Origin: Volvariella volvacea V23
Taxonomy: Eukaryota; Basidiomycota; Agaricomycetes; Agaricales; Pluteaceae
Length of the DNA: 64,000 nucleotides
NCBI GenBank assembly: GCA_000349905.1
Contig: KB722752.1
Span: 59,428-123,427 of the forward strand
Direction of reading: 5' to 3'
Below the pieces are notes generated by a model. The model was not told the origin of the DNA, searched no databases, and was given only the letters and a program-made list of their open reading frames with translations. Position 1 is the stretch's first letter; each line of letters begins with the position of its first letter. A program made the position numbers and the translations under genes. Positions 35,548 to 47,150 of this stretch are shown in pieces.

Positions 35548-37023
35548 TGCTCATACCTCGGTTTGGAACCTGTTAATATTATCCCAGCCGACCTGGAACC
35601 CAGAAATCTAACACGTCCTATAAATATGGACCTGGTTGTTTGCACTCGACTTGCCAAGATGCACTCGTTATCACGAATTTTAATGCCTCCCTTTGCCACT
35701 CTTTACCACCACCCGGCCTATACTTTCCTTCGTCTCTAGTAGACTACCCTCCCCCCTTTCCGTCGTCCCTGCCCTGCCCTTGCCAGCGGCCCTCATCGTT
35801 ATACCGACCGACATATGTACCCTTTCGCCCTTTGCTCATGACCCTTAATTTCCCCTTTGTCGTTGCATATATTAACACTTTTATGATTCCGTCTGTTTGT
35901 CTTTTCCTTTCGTCGATCCGTCGATTTGCTCTGCTTGGGATACCCTTTTATAGTGGTTCGCTAAACTTTTTCCGTTGAGAAAACATGATATTCTGTTGAG
36001 GTATCAGCGAGGTCGTTGTCGTAAATGGTGGGGAACGAGACTTGTTCAGCGCTCCGCCATGCCACTTTAGTTTGGGTCCATGTCACGCCCTGTATGGATT
36101 CAAACACATCGACTTCGTCTGGTCTTCCGAGCCTCCATACTATCATACAGCGATAAAGCGTCACACTCGAGGAACACAAGCAAAGCTTCACGGAGAGCAG
36201 ACGAACCCTAATGCTGCAGACTGATATGGTAGCTTGAGCTGCAGAGGATTGTCGAGAAGGGGTGGAGCCCGCTGGTATATCCTTGCACGCTTGCTGTAGT
36301 TGATCGACCCCGCATTAACTGTCAATATTTCGCTTGGGGGAGATACCAGGTGCTTGTCTGGGCTCCTGGCGCGTAGGAAGACAGTGGAGCTGATTAGGAC
36401 AGACAAAAATCCGATAGTTAAGGCACTTGGGTCCCAGACCCTGCAGTTGTTTTGCCTCCCAAGGCGCTCCTAGATCGGCAACATGAGAAGCAACCTGCTA
36501 CCACAGTCAGCGAATGACAGTTCGAGCGCATCGGCTGTGTCTCAAAGAGCGATTAGGTTTATGGATGAAAATTATCGTAAAAGGATTTTTGGGAGCAAAT
36601 GAAGTTGCTGTATGATAGTCACGCTGGACAGTGTGGCCAACTTCAACGAAGGACAAGGAAAGTCGAGACCGTCTGAGAAACGAATGTAAGAGCATCTTGG
36701 GCTAAATCCTGATAGCGACGTCTCATACTGCCATACTTGATGTCAATGCAAAGAAATATTAGGGCAATGTGGATGGACGGTCTACGTGGGTTTGTTACCC
36801 GCGTTTGGGTCTGCTTGGGCCGGAAGTCTCCGGGCCGGGCTGGCCCTGCTCGCCTTGAGTCGACGTAGTGCAGGTTCTATTAGCTTATCATGGTGTTTCG
36901 TGAGTGCTCAGGGCGTCTACGAAGCTGTGCGTCTACTGATTTCATTTCAAAAGGCAAGGTGAAAGAAATGTGTTTCAGCAGATACGATCGTGGCAGTGCT
37001 GACGCTGCACGTATCTGAGAATC
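35548..37023. other. Intergenic region
   Basis: About 1.5 kb. The first 430 bases are pyrimidine-rich (35640-35980). The rest has only short frames on the minus strand, none recognisable. No RNA gene or mobile element seen. Confidence 0.5.
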
Positions 37024-37681
37024 AATACAAGCGCCATATACACCGAATGGTGGCATGGTGGCACCCGTGCTAGCGCATCTTGTCCTATGATCTTCTGAAA
37101 CGAATATACGCGCTAAGCGGACCCCTCGTAAGTGCCAGAAATGGGATGCGTTTAGTGGTCACATGTTTACTGCTATTTCAGCCCAGCGATATCGATGCTG
37201 CCTAAGGGAGCGGCCGCCCCATCGTCATCGGTAAGAGTAATGCAATAATATGCAAGCGATCGTTTTGATCGAGCCTCCGCCCCCAAGCTCCGTGCTTTGC
37301 AAATTACACAGGAATAGTCGCCCAATGCCCATGCTTATGCTGTGAAATCCTAATATGAAGTGTTTGGTTGGCCACCACGTTGGTTTTGTTCGTAGAGCCT
37401 CAGAAAGTGGCATAGAGAGTCCGAATGGATAGTTGTGTTCGCAAAATGCGATGATTATACCTGGGATTGATCTATGCCCCCCATTCCCTATATAAACCCT
37501 CTTTTGACCGCTCTTTCACACTACCTATCGCACTTCGCTTTTCTATCTCACAAGAGCTGCTTTCCAGTCTGCCAAAAATCCCTTTTTTCCTATTACAAGT
37601 ATCGAGGACAACACACAGTACCACTTATCGCCATAATTCGTGCGACGCCACACCTTAGCAGTGATTGCGGCACCAAGGTAC
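37024..37681 (+). promoter_or_regulatory. Promoter of F-box tandem copy 1, with blocks shared by other copies
   Basis: Blocks shared with other F-box promoters: caatacaagcgc (37024-37035) and gaatggtggca (37045-37055), also before copy 2; gcaaattacacaggaata (37299-37316), also before copies 2 and 4; atgctgtgaaatcctaat (from 37337), also before copy 4. The TATA box tatataaa is at 37489-37496, about 190 bases before the ATG. Confidence 0.6.
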
Positions 37682-39259
37682 ATGGTTTCCTGTAAGTATT
37701 GCGCTCTCATTCGTTTCACGGATGAATGAATTGACTTTTTAGACGACGAATTGGTGTTCTGGGGAGAACACATAGGGCATTTATCCATCGAGGTCAACCA
37801 GAATGCAGACGCGAGGCAACAAGGATCGTCTAAACATATCCATTTCGAAATCCCACTCCCATCTCCCTGTGATTCATCCTATCCCACTTCCCCGCTAGCG
37901 ACGCTCCCAGAAGAACTTCTATGCAAGATATTCGAGCTGTCTCTTTATAAACGTGCCTCCACATCTCCCTCTGGCATAACTTTCGTGAGCGCTAAAGGAC
38001 CAACATTATTAGCTCAAATATGCCGCTATTGGCGCGCAATCGCAATCAACAACCCTGCCTTATGGTCCTCAATCTATGTGTTTAGGATCACGGAGAATTC
38101 CCTACATCGAGTTCGCCTCTGGCTTATCCGCTCTGGCCCTGCCTATCCACTTTCGGTGGGGTTTGATCGCCCCGAAAAGCATAAACCGTCCGCTCTACTA
38201 GAAAACGAGGTCGTGAGACTGTACAGTGAACAATGTCTCCGATGGCATGCAGTTTCCTTCATGCCTCTCGCATCCTCAGAGATATTGGCCAAACTCGCGG
38301 GAAATCCACAGGCAGTTCCCGAGCTAAGACAGATGGAGCTGGACTGCTACAAGATTCCAGAGAGGGCGAAACACATTTTCTGGAGTGTCCTGAGTTCCTC
38401 TCAAAACCTCCGGACTATCGGTCTCACTGGCGTTCATATCGTGGATCGTAACTTTCAAGAAATCACGCCTTGGGGCCAATTGACTGCCATCTCGTTCACT
38501 AAAGTGAACATTGATGCGCTGTGGGGAATTCTTCCTCACTGCAGCTCTCTCCAGCACTTGGACTTCACTCCCGATGGTACCCGGATGACTGAATTCGGAC
38601 CACATTCGCCACCGGTCACACTGCCTTCACTTCGTAGGCTCCACTTGTACATGGCAATATTTAAGGCATCTACGATCCTCGATCTCCTTTCTGCACCGAA
38701 CCTCCGTGAGCTCAGAATCGTCCAATATGAAGGTAGACATCCTCGTCCAGATGCTCTCCACAACTTTCTTTCCCGATCTGGGTGTGCATTGGAAGTATTG
38801 CAGATCGTTGATGTCATGTTGGCTGAAGAAGATCTCATTGCATATATTGCATCTCCGATGCTCTTTAGTGTAACATGCGCCAAGTTTGATGGGATGGAGT
38901 TCACGACGAGGATTATTGAAAGCTTGGTTTTGGACCCGCCCGAGCCTGAGGGCGATAATGATCAGAACAATGCTGTTGTTGATGTGGGTAGCAGTGCCCT
39001 TACCGGCATCGTAAATGCCACCACTGCTAGACGTTCCATTTTGCCATCATTGCAGAGCCTCAAACTTGGTATGTGCCGTTTTTCGGACAAGATGAGGGAT
39101 CGTCAATTGGTTGAAGAAATGATATCCACTCGTTTCAAGCATGGAAAAAATCGATTGAAGGAAGTTGAGATGAGCGTCAATGAGTGTGGTGCGCGAGTAA
39201 TGTCAAAAAAATTTGTTTATGACATGTGGACGCGCTTTGGTGTGCTCATAAAGTCTTAA
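37682..39259 (+). CDS. F-box protein, tandem copy 1
   Basis: Exon 1 is only 10 bases (37682-37691, ATGGTTTCCT). After a 51-bp phase-1 intron, exon 2 (37743-39259) continues, for 508 residues in all. It starts MVSYDDELVFWGEHIG, the equivalent of the REREFW signature. The F-box is at about residues 54-115 (LATLPEELLCKIFELSLY ... QICRYWRAIAINNPALWSSI), then VRLWLIRSGPAYPLSVGF and leucine-rich stretches (TPWGQLTAISFTKVNI, LWGILPHCSSLQHLDF). It shares the C-terminal block FLSRSGCALEVLQIVDVMLA and LIAYIASPMLFSVT with copies 2-4. Predicted SCF adaptor. The start is chosen because the tiny exon recurs in the other copies. Confidence 0.88.
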
Positions 39260-39962
39260 TGAAGATACAGATACTGTGTCGGAGAGAGGGTGGGGAAACG
39301 CGGTGTCATTGTGTATTGCTCATTGTTAGTCTAGTACACTTGTTTGCTGGTCTACTGAATTCATTGTGTTCGTTTTCCTATCTTACTTCTTACCATTAGC
39401 AGCACAAGTCTCATTTCTTCGAGCGACTGTCGCATGCTGAATATCAATTATGGAACTGACTCGCTACAGCTCCTCTTTTGACTTTATGCACAATCTTCTC
39501 GTACTATCAGCCAATATCTGTCAAGATGACAATCCAGGCGATAGCCTGAGCACAGCGCTGCCACTGGCATGCGAGTGGAGCAGAACTTCATTGTCGTGGT
39601 TTCAATTCACTGCATCAAGGTTGCCTTTCCCGAAAAGGCCACCGTGATGATGCCTTCTGCTCGTCCATCCGGGTTCTTTTTGAGCATCCACACTTGGGCT
39701 TTATAATAAAGAAGCTGGACATGTAAAAATTACTGCCATGGAGCCGCTCCGGTTGTATCGGCACCAATACATTTTTAAACGATTTAAGGCCATGCGTGTA
39801 GCTTGCTACAATGGCGCCGTATAATGACACCTCGTGGGTGCCCGATGTGAAGGCGCCTGAAAAATGCTATGTATCAGCTACTTAAATTTTACAAGGTAAT
39901 ATCCAAGGTGGTGTTAGAGGAAGTTGTGGCGGTGCTAGGCAGGCCTCGCATGGGTTGAGGAA
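39260..39962. other. Intergenic region after tandem copy 1
   Basis: 3' untranslated region of copy 1 (T-rich to about 39420) followed by sequence without supported genes. Confidence 0.45.
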
Positions 39963-40655
39963 CAATACAAGCGCTGTAATTCTGGAGGAATGGTGGCACT
40001 GAACAGACAGGGAATGCAGAATGATTATGGTAGTCCTACTTTATTGTCATCCTCTGGAAAATTATTTACATCAGGCGGATGCAGACACACTGATAAGATC
40101 CAAATCGGGCAGGCTAAGCTACGGTTTCGTGCGCACCCTTTCAATCCGGTCACGGCTGTGCTGGACTTCAAGCGCTTACCGTCATATGTACATTACTATC
40201 TCAGGTATAATGCTCAGGGTTGTTGTCCAATGCGTCTTGGTTGTACAATTTCCATCAAGTCCCAGGCCTCGTACCTTGGAAATTACACAGGAATAATGTT
40301 TGATAATGTTTCATTATTAATATACAGATTGCAAAACTGCCCCAATAAGATGTATCTCTTTGTCCTTGACCTTGCTCTTGGCCGTGGGGCGTCCAATGTG
40401 GCACAGAGGGTACAGACAAATAGGTATAAGGATTTGCCTAATGCTATGGTCGTAACTGGGATATATAAGAGATCCTATCCTCTTCGCCGTCAACTAGATT
40501 CCTGCCTAACACCTCCCGGCTGCATCCTACATCCCTCTATCTCGGGAACATCGCCTCATTCGACAAACCTCTCTTGTGCTATCATAAGGCCTTGCGCTTC
40601 TACTCATTCGTACAATCCATCTGACATTACTCACCTTGAGAATCACTTAGAATTC
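39963..40655 (+). promoter_or_regulatory. Promoter of F-box tandem copy 2, homologous to copy 1 promoter
   Basis: Contains caatacaagcgc (39963-39974), gaatggtggca (39988-39998) and gaaattacacaggaata (40279-40295), in the same order as upstream of copy 1. Also has tttgcctaatgctatggt (40433-40450), matching the copy 4 promoter. TATA box tatataag at 40462-40469. A 237-codon open frame crosses this region but has no protein-like features and coincides with promoter blocks conserved between copies, so it is not called as a gene. Confidence 0.6.
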
Positions 40656-42262
40656 ATGGCTTCTGGTAAGTTGATTCGAGATTATTATTTGCAGTGCGAT
40701 TAATGAAGGCATCAAATCCTTCAGAAAGAGAAAGATTATTCTGGAACAAACACCTACCGCAAGATGACACCCAAGGCATCCAGAGAACGGATGCTAAGCA
40801 GCAACACCAACCAAGCACAAGAGCAAATGTCGAGATTCCAATTCCTTCTCCTCTTGATCCAACCTATAATGCTTCTCCCTTAATCGCCCTCCCTGACAAT
40901 ATTCTGAAGACGATATTTGGGTTATGCCTTTACAGGCCACACGCAAAAAACCCTTCTGACATCACTTTTGTCGACATTAGGGGACCAATGGATCTGACCA
41001 GCGTATGTCGCTATTGGCGTGCAGTTGCAGTTAACGATCCTCTCCTCTGGTCCTCGATTCACATAGGCAGGATGACAGAGAACTCTCTCAAACGAGCTCA
41101 TCTGTGGTTTATACGGTCAGGCACTACCAGTCCACTCACCCTGGGCCTTTTCCGTCTGGATATTCCGGACCTCACAGTCGAGGAAGAAATCATGCAATTG
41201 TATACACAGAATTGTCACAGGTGGCACGAAGTTTTCTTCCAGTTCGACACGCAGGATCATCCGCCATCTTTATATATGCTAGCCGACCTTGTGAAGGAAC
41301 CGAGGGCAGCTCCTCAGCTCAAGCGTATGTCATTCCGAATTGGCAGACATATTATGGGCATTGCAAAATATGATGCCTGGAGTGTGCTGAGCGCTTCTCA
41401 GGAGCTCCGAACCCTTGACGTCATGGGTTTTCTTCAAATGGAAGTCGGTTTTGGGAAGAACACACCATGGGATCGGTTGACTGCTGCAACTTTCACCAAC
41501 GTGGACATCGCGGCAGTGTGGACGATTCTTCCTGAGTGTGGCTCACTTCAATATTTGAATTTTCAACCAACTGCGACCAGGAGCTCGGATTTTAAATACG
41601 TATCAATGGTCACATTGCCTGCGCTACGCGAACTTCACCTGTATATCGCAGGATTGAAGGCTTCATCCATTTTGGATTGCCTGACTACACCCAACCTCTC
41701 TAAACTCAAATTGTTCCATTATGAAGGTCCCGATCCTCGCCCTGAAGCGTTTCATCGCTTCCTTTCTCGGTCCGGATGCATGTTGGAAACGCTGCAGTTC
41801 ATTGATGTCTCGGTGACTGAAGAGGACTTTATCGAATATATCGCGTGCCCAATGCTCTCGGGTGTTACATATGCCGATATTAGGGGTGAACTCACGGAGG
41901 GAATTGTCAGGAGATTGACACTAGAGGAATCTACAAGCAACGACGAGAATGATACCGATCCTGGAGCCTCTAGCGCAGAAGATGATGCCACGGCAACCAA
42001 TTCGGACCCTGCTGCAATTCCAATTTTTCCATCTTTACGGCGTCTCAAGCTCAGTCGATGTGACTTTTCCGAATCAGAGCCGGGTGTGTTTCCGAGGTTG
42101 ATTGGAGAAATGATATCGAGTCGTTGTCAGTCTGAGGAGAGACGCTTGACGGAGGTCTACATGGATGTCGGTGAATATGGAGCATTGGAAGGGTCAGAGC
42201 CGGAGGGGTTTATTGATGATATATATAAGAAGTACAAAGTAGAGGTTGTCTTTGATTTGTGA
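40656..42262 (+). CDS. F-box protein, tandem copy 2
   Basis: Exon 1 is 10 bases (40656-40665, ATGGCTTCTG). A 59-bp phase-1 intron (40666-40724) precedes exon 2 (40725-42262), giving 515 residues starting MASERERLFWNKHLPQDD. An alternative acceptor at 40694 would leave a 29-bp intron and is unlikely. F-box at about residues 54-115 (LIALPDNILKTIFGLCLY ... SVCRYWRAVAVNDPLLWSSI), then AHLWFIRSGTTSPLTLGL. Leucine-rich stretches follow (TPWDRLTAATFTNVDI, VWTILPECGSLQYLNF), then the block FLSRSGCMLETLQFIDVSVT and FIEYIACPMLSGVT. An acidic/Asn-rich insertion (NDENDTDPGASSAEDD) lies at about residues 413-428. Closest to copy 1. Confidence 0.88.
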
Positions 42263-43168
42263 TAAGTGGCAGTGACGGCCACACTAGCAGCGGGAGAATT
42301 GCCATATCTCAGTTTCTGCAAAGTTATTGGTATTTTATATTGTCTACAAAGTAGTTCTGAGTCTATGTTGCGAATTGGCGAAACGGACCCAATGCGGTTC
42401 CTCCTTTTGCGCGTGCGTGACGAGGTTCCCCCTTGTTCTGGTTTGCGTGCCAGTGTGGAAGCATTGAGCTGGACAGTACGCGATATTTCTAGTAAACAAA
42501 AATTTGGACCAGAGTGACATTATTCGGTGGCTGTGCTGCTTGTTTACACCTGCTTGCCCACCCATTCAAACCGATTGTTCGTTCCCCAACCAAATTTAGC
42601 GCTCCTCCGAATCGTGTGGTCCACTCACCAACCAATGGTATACAGCAATGAAACAGTAGATCGGCGTATTGATCGAGAGCGTCAACACTCCGGATGTGGA
42701 TCTCAGCTGCAAGTATATGTTGCTACTCGCCGGACTGGAAAGGTGGTTACTTGTAATATGATATACCGAAACCTGCACTGAGACTAAGTTGAGGCTGCCG
42801 CTCAAGAAGTACTGCTAGGAGTACAGGTCTACCTCGGGACTTATGGAACGTGCTAGTAATCATCTCAGTGCAGCGACAGAGGCACAAGTCCTTTTGCGCT
42901 TTTGCCCCACCCAAAAGCATTATGTAATCTACGAACAAATCCGCCCCCCGGCTTGAAGCCTCAGAGGCCAAACAAGTTTGCTTGTGTAACACTGTACCTG
43001 TCCGGGTATATAGTGCACCTTATCGGACCTCCTTTGCACCAGCAGACGACCCTATACCAATCTCGGGCTCAAACCGCATCTGTCTCTACCAGTCCCGCTT
43101 TCTATACCCATCTAGAAGATACCGTAATCCACTCAGCGCCACTCATAACATCAAGCAAGAACAAAACA
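42263..43168. promoter_or_regulatory. Spacer and promoter of F-box tandem copy 3
   Basis: Holds the 3' end of copy 2 and the promoter of copy 3. Near the gene, gaagcctcagaggccaaac (about 42954-42972) and gtccgggtatata (about 43000-43012) align with gaggctcagaggacaaac and gtccggttatat upstream of copy 4. TATA box tatatag at 43007-43013, about 160 bases before the ATG. No other gene supported. Confidence 0.5.
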
Positions 43169-44677
43169 ATGCTAATGACTCCATGTAAGTTGCTTGGAAC
43201 TATACCAACTATACTGATTAGACCAATTTATTCAGCAGGCGAACGTGAACAAAAGTTCTGGGAAGAACTCAAGCTAAATCTCACAGACGACCAGAATACC
43301 AATCTAATGCAGCAAGGAGAACCCTCTAAACACCTCCACGCCACAGTTACAGTCCTTCCATCTTCTCAACCCTCTTCGTTGGTTAGACTACCGATAGAAC
43401 TCCTTTGGATAATATTCGAGTTATCCATCGTCAAGCCCTTTCAAAGGGATCCCTTTGAATTTGGTTACATTGATGCTCGTGCACCGACAAAATTGGTTCA
43501 GATATGTAGCCATTGGCGCTCAGTCGCCATCAGAAACCCCGCCCTTTGGTCATCGATCCATCTTCGAAGAATAACGAGGCGTTCTATTTATGGAGTTCGT
43601 CTATGGCTCATACGCTCCAGGGGCCATCGTCTCTCCCTTCGATATAATCCCGATGTCATACGCAAGTATGATTCTGGAATGGAAGAAATCATGACGCTGT
43701 ACTTTGACAACCGTCATCGGTGGCGCGAGATTTCCTTTGACTTGTCTTCTATAACAGATAGCATGCGACATCTATGGATTTCTACCAGATCCTCGGATGA
43801 TCCAGAGCATCAAACTTGGAGTATCAATAGCTCCTTACAGAACCAATGCGCTACGTATATGGATGCTCCCCGGGCCATGATCCAAGATCCCCAAATTAAA
43901 ACACCTTGGGGTCAATTGACCACTGCATCGCTGACTGAAGTGGACACAAAATCGTTATGGAGTGTCCTTACACATTGCTGTTCACTCCAAAGTTTGGCGG
44001 TCTTCCTATCTCCAATCGGAGTTACTGGACTTCGACATCACTTGCCACCAATTACTTTGCCCTCGCTTCGTCGCCTTCGCATGCATATCCCAACAGAACT
44101 CAAAGCCTCAACCGTATTTGCCCTCCTAACCACACCCGAGCTTCGTGAACTTTATTTCAGCCAGTTCGAGCACGAAAATCCTCAACCAGAAGCTTTCCAC
44201 GACTTTCTTTCTCGATCCAAATGCTCGTTGGAGAGGTTAACGGTCAGTGATTCGATGCTGGCTGAACGCGATTTCATCGCGTACATTGACTCTCCCATGC
44301 TCTCAAAAGTGACGCATGTCTATCTTTATGGAACATTCACGTGTGAGCTTCTTAAAGCTCTGGCTTTAAACGAGCTCTGGATGAGATGGCATCGATATCA
44401 AGAGATGGAGGATGACTTCGAAAATTCAGCTTGCATTGGTTCTCACATTTTACCCTCTTTGGAGAGCCTCAGACTTGGTGTATTCAATCTTTTTGGTTCA
44501 CACCCGGCAATATGCCGCCACTGGGAGAGAACTAACCAGTCGTTGGCATCCAGATCTTATGCTGTGAAAAAAGGAGTATACCTGAAGAAAACTTTGGCCA
44601 GCGGCAGTATAAAGAAGGTGAAGCTTGATGTTGACGATTTTTTCAACCGTGACACCGCCATAAACACAGAGAATTAG
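43169..44677 (+). CDS. F-box protein, tandem copy 3
   Basis: Exon 1 is 16 bases (43169-43184, MLMTP plus one base). A 51-bp phase-1 intron ends in a tandem cagcag acceptor, so the second exon may begin at 43236 or 43239. The total is 485 or 484 residues, beginning MLMTPSGEREQKFWEELK in the longer form. F-box at about residues 53-115 (LVRLPIELLWIIFELSIV ... QICSHWRSVAIRNPALWSSI), then GVRLWLIRSRGHRLSLRY. The middle (SSLQNQCATYMDAPRAM) is more divergent than in the other copies. The shared C-terminal block returns as FLSRSKCSLERLTVSDSMLA and FIAYIDSPMLSKVT. Predicted SCF adaptor with unknown target. Confidence 0.87.
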   Translation: MLMTPCKLLGTIPTILIRPIYSAGEREQKFWEELKLNLTDDQNTNLMQQGEPSKHLHATVTVLPSSQPSSLVRLPIELLWIIFELSIVKPFQRDPFEFGYIDARAPTKLVQICSHWRSVAIRNPALWSSIHLRRITRRSIYGVRLWLIRSRGHRLSLRYNPDVIRKYDSGMEEIMTLYFDNRHRWREISFDLSSITDSMRHLWISTRSSDDPEHQTWSINSSLQNQCATYMDAPRAMIQDPQIKTPWGQLTTASLTEVDTKSLWSVLTHCCSLQSLAVFLSPIGVTGLRHHLPPITLPSLRRLRMHIPTELKASTVFALLTTPELRELYFSQFEHENPQPEAFHDFLSRSKCSLERLTVSDSMLAERDFIAYIDSPMLSKVTHVYLYGTFTCELLKALALNELWMRWHRYQEMEDDFENSACIGSHILPSLESLRLGVFNLFGSHPAICRHWERTNQSLASRSYAVKKGVYLKKTLASGSIKKVKLDVDDFFNRDTAINTEN

Positions 44678-45538
44678 GTAGCTTATCGAGTTGCATGTTT
44701 ATTACTATTATTTGTTTTATTTCGTTTCTAAGGCATCTGCAATTGGAGTTATCCTTCATTTGTAATGTTTCATGATTTTCTAGAAGCACAGAAGCGTTTA
44801 TAAGTCTGTAAATCCATTCCCTCGATCTACGAGTAAATGAGGAATAGGAGTGGACAAGCTGTATTCCAAGTGTAATTACGGACCCCCAAAAGACTAGAAT
44901 GGGCATCATGCCACATGCGAAAGGAGCGGAGGACCGTGCCACTGGCACATTAATTGACTACCACTTCGGGTACTCAAACTGGCCACCATCCCATGGGAAA
45001 TTCCAAACACGGCGTGGGCCCCACCTATGCGCCCACATTACGGTTCATCCGGACTCGGAGATGCCAACTTGTTTTGCCACCACTGCAGGTGGCCATAGCA
45101 GTGCTGGCCCACCATTTAAACACAGCAGTTCGGCGGCTTTAGCCAGTGCGATTTTACTTCATGACCGTTGACGGTGCATCATGTTCATTTTGATTCAGCG
45201 TTTTGCAAATCACACAGGAAACAAGGTTACCTAATTACCCTCACCCTCGCATACTCAAGACATGCTGTGAAACCTAGTATAAGGTGTATTCTTGACTTTG
45301 AAGCCTCACAAATGAGGCTCAGAGGACAAACAGGTGTGTTTGCATAATGCTATGGTATCCGTCCGGTTATATTGTAGTCTTATTGATGTTAGACGCACTT
45401 GCTCATAGCTTACGCCCCCAAAGCCACTTTTAACACTTCCCATATCTTTGCAATCATCCGGCCTCGAGAGCAATAAAAAACTGTTTCTCAATCACCACCA
45501 AACGGGAGCGATTCTTTGTATTAAGGTCCAAACCAAAA
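44678..45538. promoter_or_regulatory. Spacer and promoter of F-box tandem copy 4
   Basis: Contains gcaaatcacacaggaaaca (45205-45223) and atgctgtgaaacctagtat (from 45262), matching the copy 1 promoter. It also has gtttgcataatgctatggt (about 45337-45355), matching the copy 2 promoter. A weak ttatatt at about 45367 sits where the other copies have their TATA box. No gene supported. Confidence 0.55.
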
Positions 45539-47150
45539 ATGCACTTACTCAATACAGCTCCCGTAGCGCCGCTCAGCGCAACTAACGACTTCACCTACGA
45601 GTTGAAGGCCTCCAGTAAGTTCTTTGGTACCCGCCATTATTGGAGTCTACGATACCAATGAATTGATCATGACAGGCGAAGAGCGATCATTCTGGAGAGA
45701 ATACCTGCCACACCTTTTCACCGCAGAAAACGCAGACAAAGGTTCGACGCATCCAGAAGATCTAGGACTACCTGAAAGCACTTATATCTCAATCCCACTC
45801 CCTTCTGCACTCGATCCTTCCTCTCGCCCTTCTCCCCTCACGGCTCTCCCAGTTGAAATTCTGCGCACGATATTCGAACTATATATCTCAAACTACAGAG
45901 TTGATGGGCCTTCGGACATCGACTGCGTGGATATTCGTGCACCAACCACTCTGATTCAGATATGCCGCCACTGGCGTGCTATCGCGCTCCATGACCCTGT
46001 CCTCTGGTGCTCAATCGACGTAAAGTCTGCCGAAAAGTATGCCCTCCCCCATGTTCGACTATGGCTCATACGCTCTGGCGATCACATTCCACTTTCTCTG
46101 GGATTTGAGGGTTGCCATACACCTGTCCCTGGGGAGGAGGAAATAATGTCGCTTTATGTAGCCAACCACAACCGGTGGCGCAACTTGCGGCTAACGTTCT
46201 GGAATGGCACCGCCTCTGCGTCACTTTTACGGATATTGGCTCAACTATCAAGAAACCCAAATCCAGCGCCTCGGCTTGAAAGAGTGTCGTTGACGTGCCC
46301 TACTGATGAGCAGAACCCAGCCTGGGATGTTATTCGTTCTTTGCCGAATTTACTGGAGATTAAGCTCGGTGGCTTCGTGCCGCGGTGTTTGCAAGCCGGT
46401 GCCGGCGTGTTGTGGGGTCAGTTGACGACTGCAGAGTTTATCCAGGTGGATATCGAGGCGGTGTGGGAGGTTCTTCCAGAATGCCGGTCGGTCCAGAATT
46501 TGAGGCTCTCACCGCGCGAGGACCTGGCTGGACTACCAGATATGTGCTCGCTCACCCTACCATCTGTTTCTAGTCTTAGTCTAAGCGCTGGCGTGCTCCC
46601 AAATATCGGGAGCATGCTTAACCTTCTTACAACACCCAACCTCCAGACACTCGCGATTACGTGTGGATATCATTCTTGCCCAAAGATCTTCCACGACTTT
46701 CTTTCGAGGTCAGGTTGTGAACTGGAGATGTTCACCCTGAACACGACGGCGAGTGTTGGGGTGGTCTTGGAGTATCTTGGAAGTCCAATGCTCGAGAAGC
46801 TGAAGAAAGTGGCATTGATGGTGAGCAGGGTAGATGGGATTTTTGAAGCTTTGGCTATGGACGGTCCGCAAGACGATGGATCGGACCTAGAGCTCAAGTC
46901 TGAGGGCGCAAGTAGTGGTGGTGTTATTCTGCCATCTTTAGAAACCATCGGGATTGTGTCCCATTTCGCTGTTCCAGACGTAGACTTGGAGTGGTTTTCG
47001 CTTACAATTCAGTTGGCTGTGTTGACTAGGCAGGCTTTTGGGAAGACACAGCTGAAGGCGATGATGCTAGATGTTAGGCGTGGACTTGCTATGCCCAAAG
47101 AGTTTGTGGAGGATATGAAGGCATTGAACTTGGCAATTAAATCGTTGTAG
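45539..47150 (+). CDS. F-box protein, tandem copy 4
   Basis: Exon 1 (45539-45614) is 76 bases and encodes MHLLNTAPVAPLSATND through to ELKAS. After a 61-bp phase-1 intron, exon 2 (45676-47150) starts with the signature SEERSFWREYLPHLF, for 516 residues in total. F-box at about residues 79-140 (LTALPVEILRTIFELYIS ... QICRHWRAIALHDPVLWCSI), then VRLWLIRSGDHIPLSLGF. Leucine-rich stretches follow (LWGQLTTAEFIQVDIEAV, WEVLPECRSVQNLRL), then FLSRSGCELEMFTLNTTA. Its C-terminal half is the most diverged of the four copies: the MLAEEDFIAYI block is reduced to VVLEYLGSPML. Confidence 0.88.

Noticed and set aside
36420..36480. Possible tRNA-like or hairpin sequence around gggtcccagaccctg
   Set aside because: Only a short stem could be drawn; no cloverleaf, anticodon arm or GGTTCGA-type arm. 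No tRNA was convincing anywhere in the window.
40666..40694. 29-bp intron in F-box copy 2
   Set aside because: Too short to splice; the next acceptor (40724) keeps phase and gives the SERERLFW start shared with paralogues.
39990..40703. 237-codon plus-strand frame before F-box copy 2
   Set aside because: Overlaps promoter blocks that also occur before other copies as non-coding sequence, and shows no protein family features; the tiny-exon model fits the paralogues better.
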